This document shows, in pieces, positions 19,901 to 21,302 of a stretch of 21,302 bases of DNA. A program made the translations under genes and the position numbers. The DNA is from Pigoraptor chileana. Lineage: Eukaryota > Opisthokonta > Filasterea. The notes beneath the pieces were generated by a model that was given only the letters and a program-made list of their open reading frames with translations, ran no database searches and was not told the DNA's origin. How positions within the stretch are numbered: position 1 is the first letter of the stretch; each line of letters starts with the position of its first letter. The stretch is taken from positions 1 through 21,302 of the forward strand of contig CALSCR010001138.1 in the NCBI GenBank assembly GCA_943704495.1. The letters are read 5' to 3'.

Positions 19901-20860
19901 TGACCCTCAGCCGCAGCTTGGTCGCGCCCCCAGCAAGCGCGGCGTCGGCATTCACTTTGGTCCCGACATCACAAAGCGCTTTTGCGAGAAAAACGGTCTC
20001 GGTGGGTCTGTCGGCATTGTCGACCACGCAGTCTTTCTGATATCCTGTGTCACTTTCTTGGAACCAACTATTCGTCAAGAGATCATTGGCAATTTTGCAA
20101 TGCAGCATCACACACAAACACACACAATGTGCACACACACAACATACAACGCCCAACACACACCTGACATTCTTGTGAATCTCTTTCCTGCTGTATTGCA
20201 GACTACATTGTCCGCAGCCACGAAGTCAAGGACAAGGGCTATGAGGAGGCGCACGACGGCCGGTGCATTACCGTCTTCTCTGCCCCCAACTACTGGCAAG
20301 TACACTTCCCCAACCCTAACCAGTACTTGGGTTTTGCTGTCACCACGCACACCCCCCCCCCCCCGCCGACCCTCTTGCTCGTTTTGCCTCTGGGAATAAC
20401 AATTGTGTCTTTATCTACTCTGCCCATATCTTTGTCTATGTGTGTCATTCTGAACGTTGCAGTGACCAAATGGGCAACAAGGGCGCGTTCATCACCATGA
20501 CATCAGACATGAAGCCAAACTTCACCTCTTTTGACGCTGTGGTAAGAGAGCAAAGCTTGGCCCCCACGCAATGAAAAATACGCCCTTTGTTCGCCACAAT
20601 GCAATGCGATTCCCCTCTTGCTCATATTTTATTTGTTGCGGCTGTTTGAATGTGCTGTCGCAACTGAACAGGAACTATGCGTATTTTGTTAGGTGTCGTT
20701 TTTTTCTATTCCCACAATGACGCATGTCCGCTGCCCCTCCCTCCCCCCCCCCCTTTTCCACTTTCGTCCCAACTCACTTGGTTAACACGTTGCATGCTTG
20801 CAGCCGCATCCGAATGTGCGACCGATGGCATACGCCGGCAATTTTGGGATGTTCATGTGA
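16970..20860 (+). CDS. PPP5C: Serine/threonine protein phosphatase 5 (TPR-PPP)
   Basis: PP5 dephosphorylates Ser/Thr; its TPR domain autoinhibits the enzyme and docks Hsp90. Twelve exons: 16970-17048, 17242-17411, 17648-17719, 18074-18218, 18472-18590, 18852-19183, 19334-19415, 19587-19674, 19876-20001, 20202-20295, 20463-20541 and 20804-20860 (1,443 nt, 480 residues; human 499). All phases agree. The start CTGAAATGG has A at -3 and G at +4. TPRs occupy about residues 15-125 ([43 protein letters not shown]), then the linker [10 protein letters not shown]. Catalytic motifs: GDIHGQ (D226, H228), GDFVDRG (D255, R259), RGNHE (N287, H288), MHGGLF (H336), RSHE (H411) and [15 protein letters not shown]. 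The end, [18 protein letters not shown], matches the PP5 C-terminal helix. The tenth intron needs a GC donor; the rest are GT-AG. Confidence 0.96.
19235..19267 (+). repeat. TG microsatellite in PP5 intron 6
   Basis: TG repeats with an interrupting TATGTGCG lie in the intron 19184-19333, on the sense strand. A shorter TG run (18428-18442) lies 29 nt before the acceptor in intron 4. Confidence 0.75.
19556..19573 (+). repeat. C-rich homopolymer tract before PP5 exon 8
   Basis: C10, T, C7 lies about 13 nt upstream of the GCACAG acceptor, so the pyrimidine tract is almost pure C. Similar C runs occur in introns 10 (C13, 20352-20364) and 11 (C11, 20743-20753). Confidence 0.8.
20107..20161 (+). repeat. 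CA-rich microsatellite in PP5 intron 9
   Basis: CACACA runs interrupted by AATGTG and ATACAACGC lie in the intron 20002-20201. Here the sense strand carries CA, not TG. Confidence 0.7.
20296..20462 (+). other. PPP5C: GC-AG intron of the PP5 gene
   Basis: Exon 10 ends AACTACTG and is followed by GCAAGT. Exon 11 begins after GTTGCAG with TGACCAAATG. Joining TG to T gives the invariant PNYCDQMGN. The nearby GT (GTACAC, from 20300) would leave phase 0 and meet TGA at once. The GC donor therefore is required, and GCAAGT is the usual strong GC-donor consensus. The intron also holds a run of 13 C. Confidence 0.85.
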
Positions 20861-21246
20861 GCGCCCACTCGCTTTCTTCGGCTGGCTCGGTTGGCGGGAG
20901 AGTGACACGCCGTCGCGTCCCTGTGTGAACGTTCGGTGTATGCGGCGAGGGACGGACGGGGTTTCTTGTCCGCGTGTGCGAGAGCTTACTACTTCAACAG
21001 TCTTGTTGAAAACAAACAAAACAAACCAACAAACAAAAAACAAGCGCCAACAAACTCAATTTTATGCTCTTCGCAACAACTTTTGTCTACTCACAACACC
21101 CGCCCGTGGGCCCAAAGCCACGTGTGCGTCGTATCTTTCCGTGTCGTCTCATTTGTCGCCCAATTTCAGCAGTTCCTCCGTTGCCGCTTGCGTTGTCAGT
21201 GCCGTATTTACGTGCGTTTGCATGCTCGCGTCATACTTGCGGCCTT

Positions 21247-21302
<56 letters not shown>
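20861..21302 (+). other. 3' flank of PP5
   Basis: After the PP5 stop lies an A-rich stretch of AAACAAACA motifs (about 21006-21045), which probably belongs to the 3' UTR; I see no AATAAA. No further gene is recognisable before the window ends in a CT microsatellite. Confidence 0.5.
21249..21302 (+). repeat. (CT)27 microsatellite reaching the window edge
   Basis: Twenty-seven uninterrupted CT units run to the last base of the window, so the true length is unknown. It may mark a contig end, where pure dinucleotide runs stop short-read or Sanger assembly. Confidence 0.95.

Noticed and set aside
20296-20305. Frameshift or pseudogene in PP5 at the exon 10 end
   Set aside because: A GC donor with the strong GCAAGT consensus restores the invariant PNYCDQMGN, and the rest of the gene is intact.
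1-21302. tRNA, rRNA, snRNA genes, transposons, retroviral or Polinton-like elements, CRISPR
   Set aside because: No cloverleaf, box motifs, terminal repeats, transposase, reverse transcriptase, capsid or spaced-repeat signature was seen on either strand.

Overview
This is nuclear DNA from a unicellular eukaryote. The genes are split by many short spliceosomal introns (51 to about 460 nt). They lie close together, and the encoded proteins are plainly eukaryotic. The GC-rich coding sequence, the glutamine-rich low-complexity insertions, the abundant (CA/TG)n microsatellites in introns and spacers, and the animal-like DEPDC5, derlin-2 and PRPF38B proteins suggest a holozoan protist such as a choanoflagellate. 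That placement is an inference. I see no prokaryotic genes, viral or retroviral elements, transposons, CRISPR arrays or tRNA/rRNA genes.

Layout: (1) 162-1108, plus strand: the last three exons of a derlin, an ER-associated degradation factor, cut at its 5' side by the window edge. (2) 1463-3156, minus strand: a complete four-exon PRP38B-like splicing factor with a PRP38 domain and an RS tail, convergent with derlin. (3) 3157-4593: a 1.4-kb divergent spacer with a CRE palindrome, a pair of facing CCAAT boxes and TG microsatellites. A small unrecognised gene could hide here. (4) 4594-6185, plus strand: a complete three-exon secreted or lysosomal purple acid phosphatase with all metal-ligand motifs. 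(5) 6862-16023, minus strand: a complete, very large DEPDC5/Iml1 gene, the GATOR1 subunit that restrains mTORC1. It has about 11 exons and encodes about 2,330 residues, enlarged by polyQ/polyN tracts and a C-terminal tail. (6) 16970-20860, plus strand: a complete 12-exon serine/threonine phosphatase 5 (TPR plus PPP catalytic domain), head to head with DEPDC5. One of its introns must use a GC donor. (7) 20861-21302: 3' flank ending in a (CT)27 microsatellite at the window edge.

The genes are ordinary housekeeping and signalling genes and do not form a pathway cluster. The features most worth a second look are small: the GC-AG intron, a perfect inverted repeat of CACGTGATCT between DEPDC5 and PP5, a tandem CACGTGACC pair in a DEPDC5 intron, a general excess of CACGTG, the DEPDC5 tail with an RFxI motif, and the unexplained 1.4-kb spacer. 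I found no convincing undescribed system. Exon borders were placed by eye from splice consensus, reading phase and remembered family sequences. No transcript or database evidence was available.
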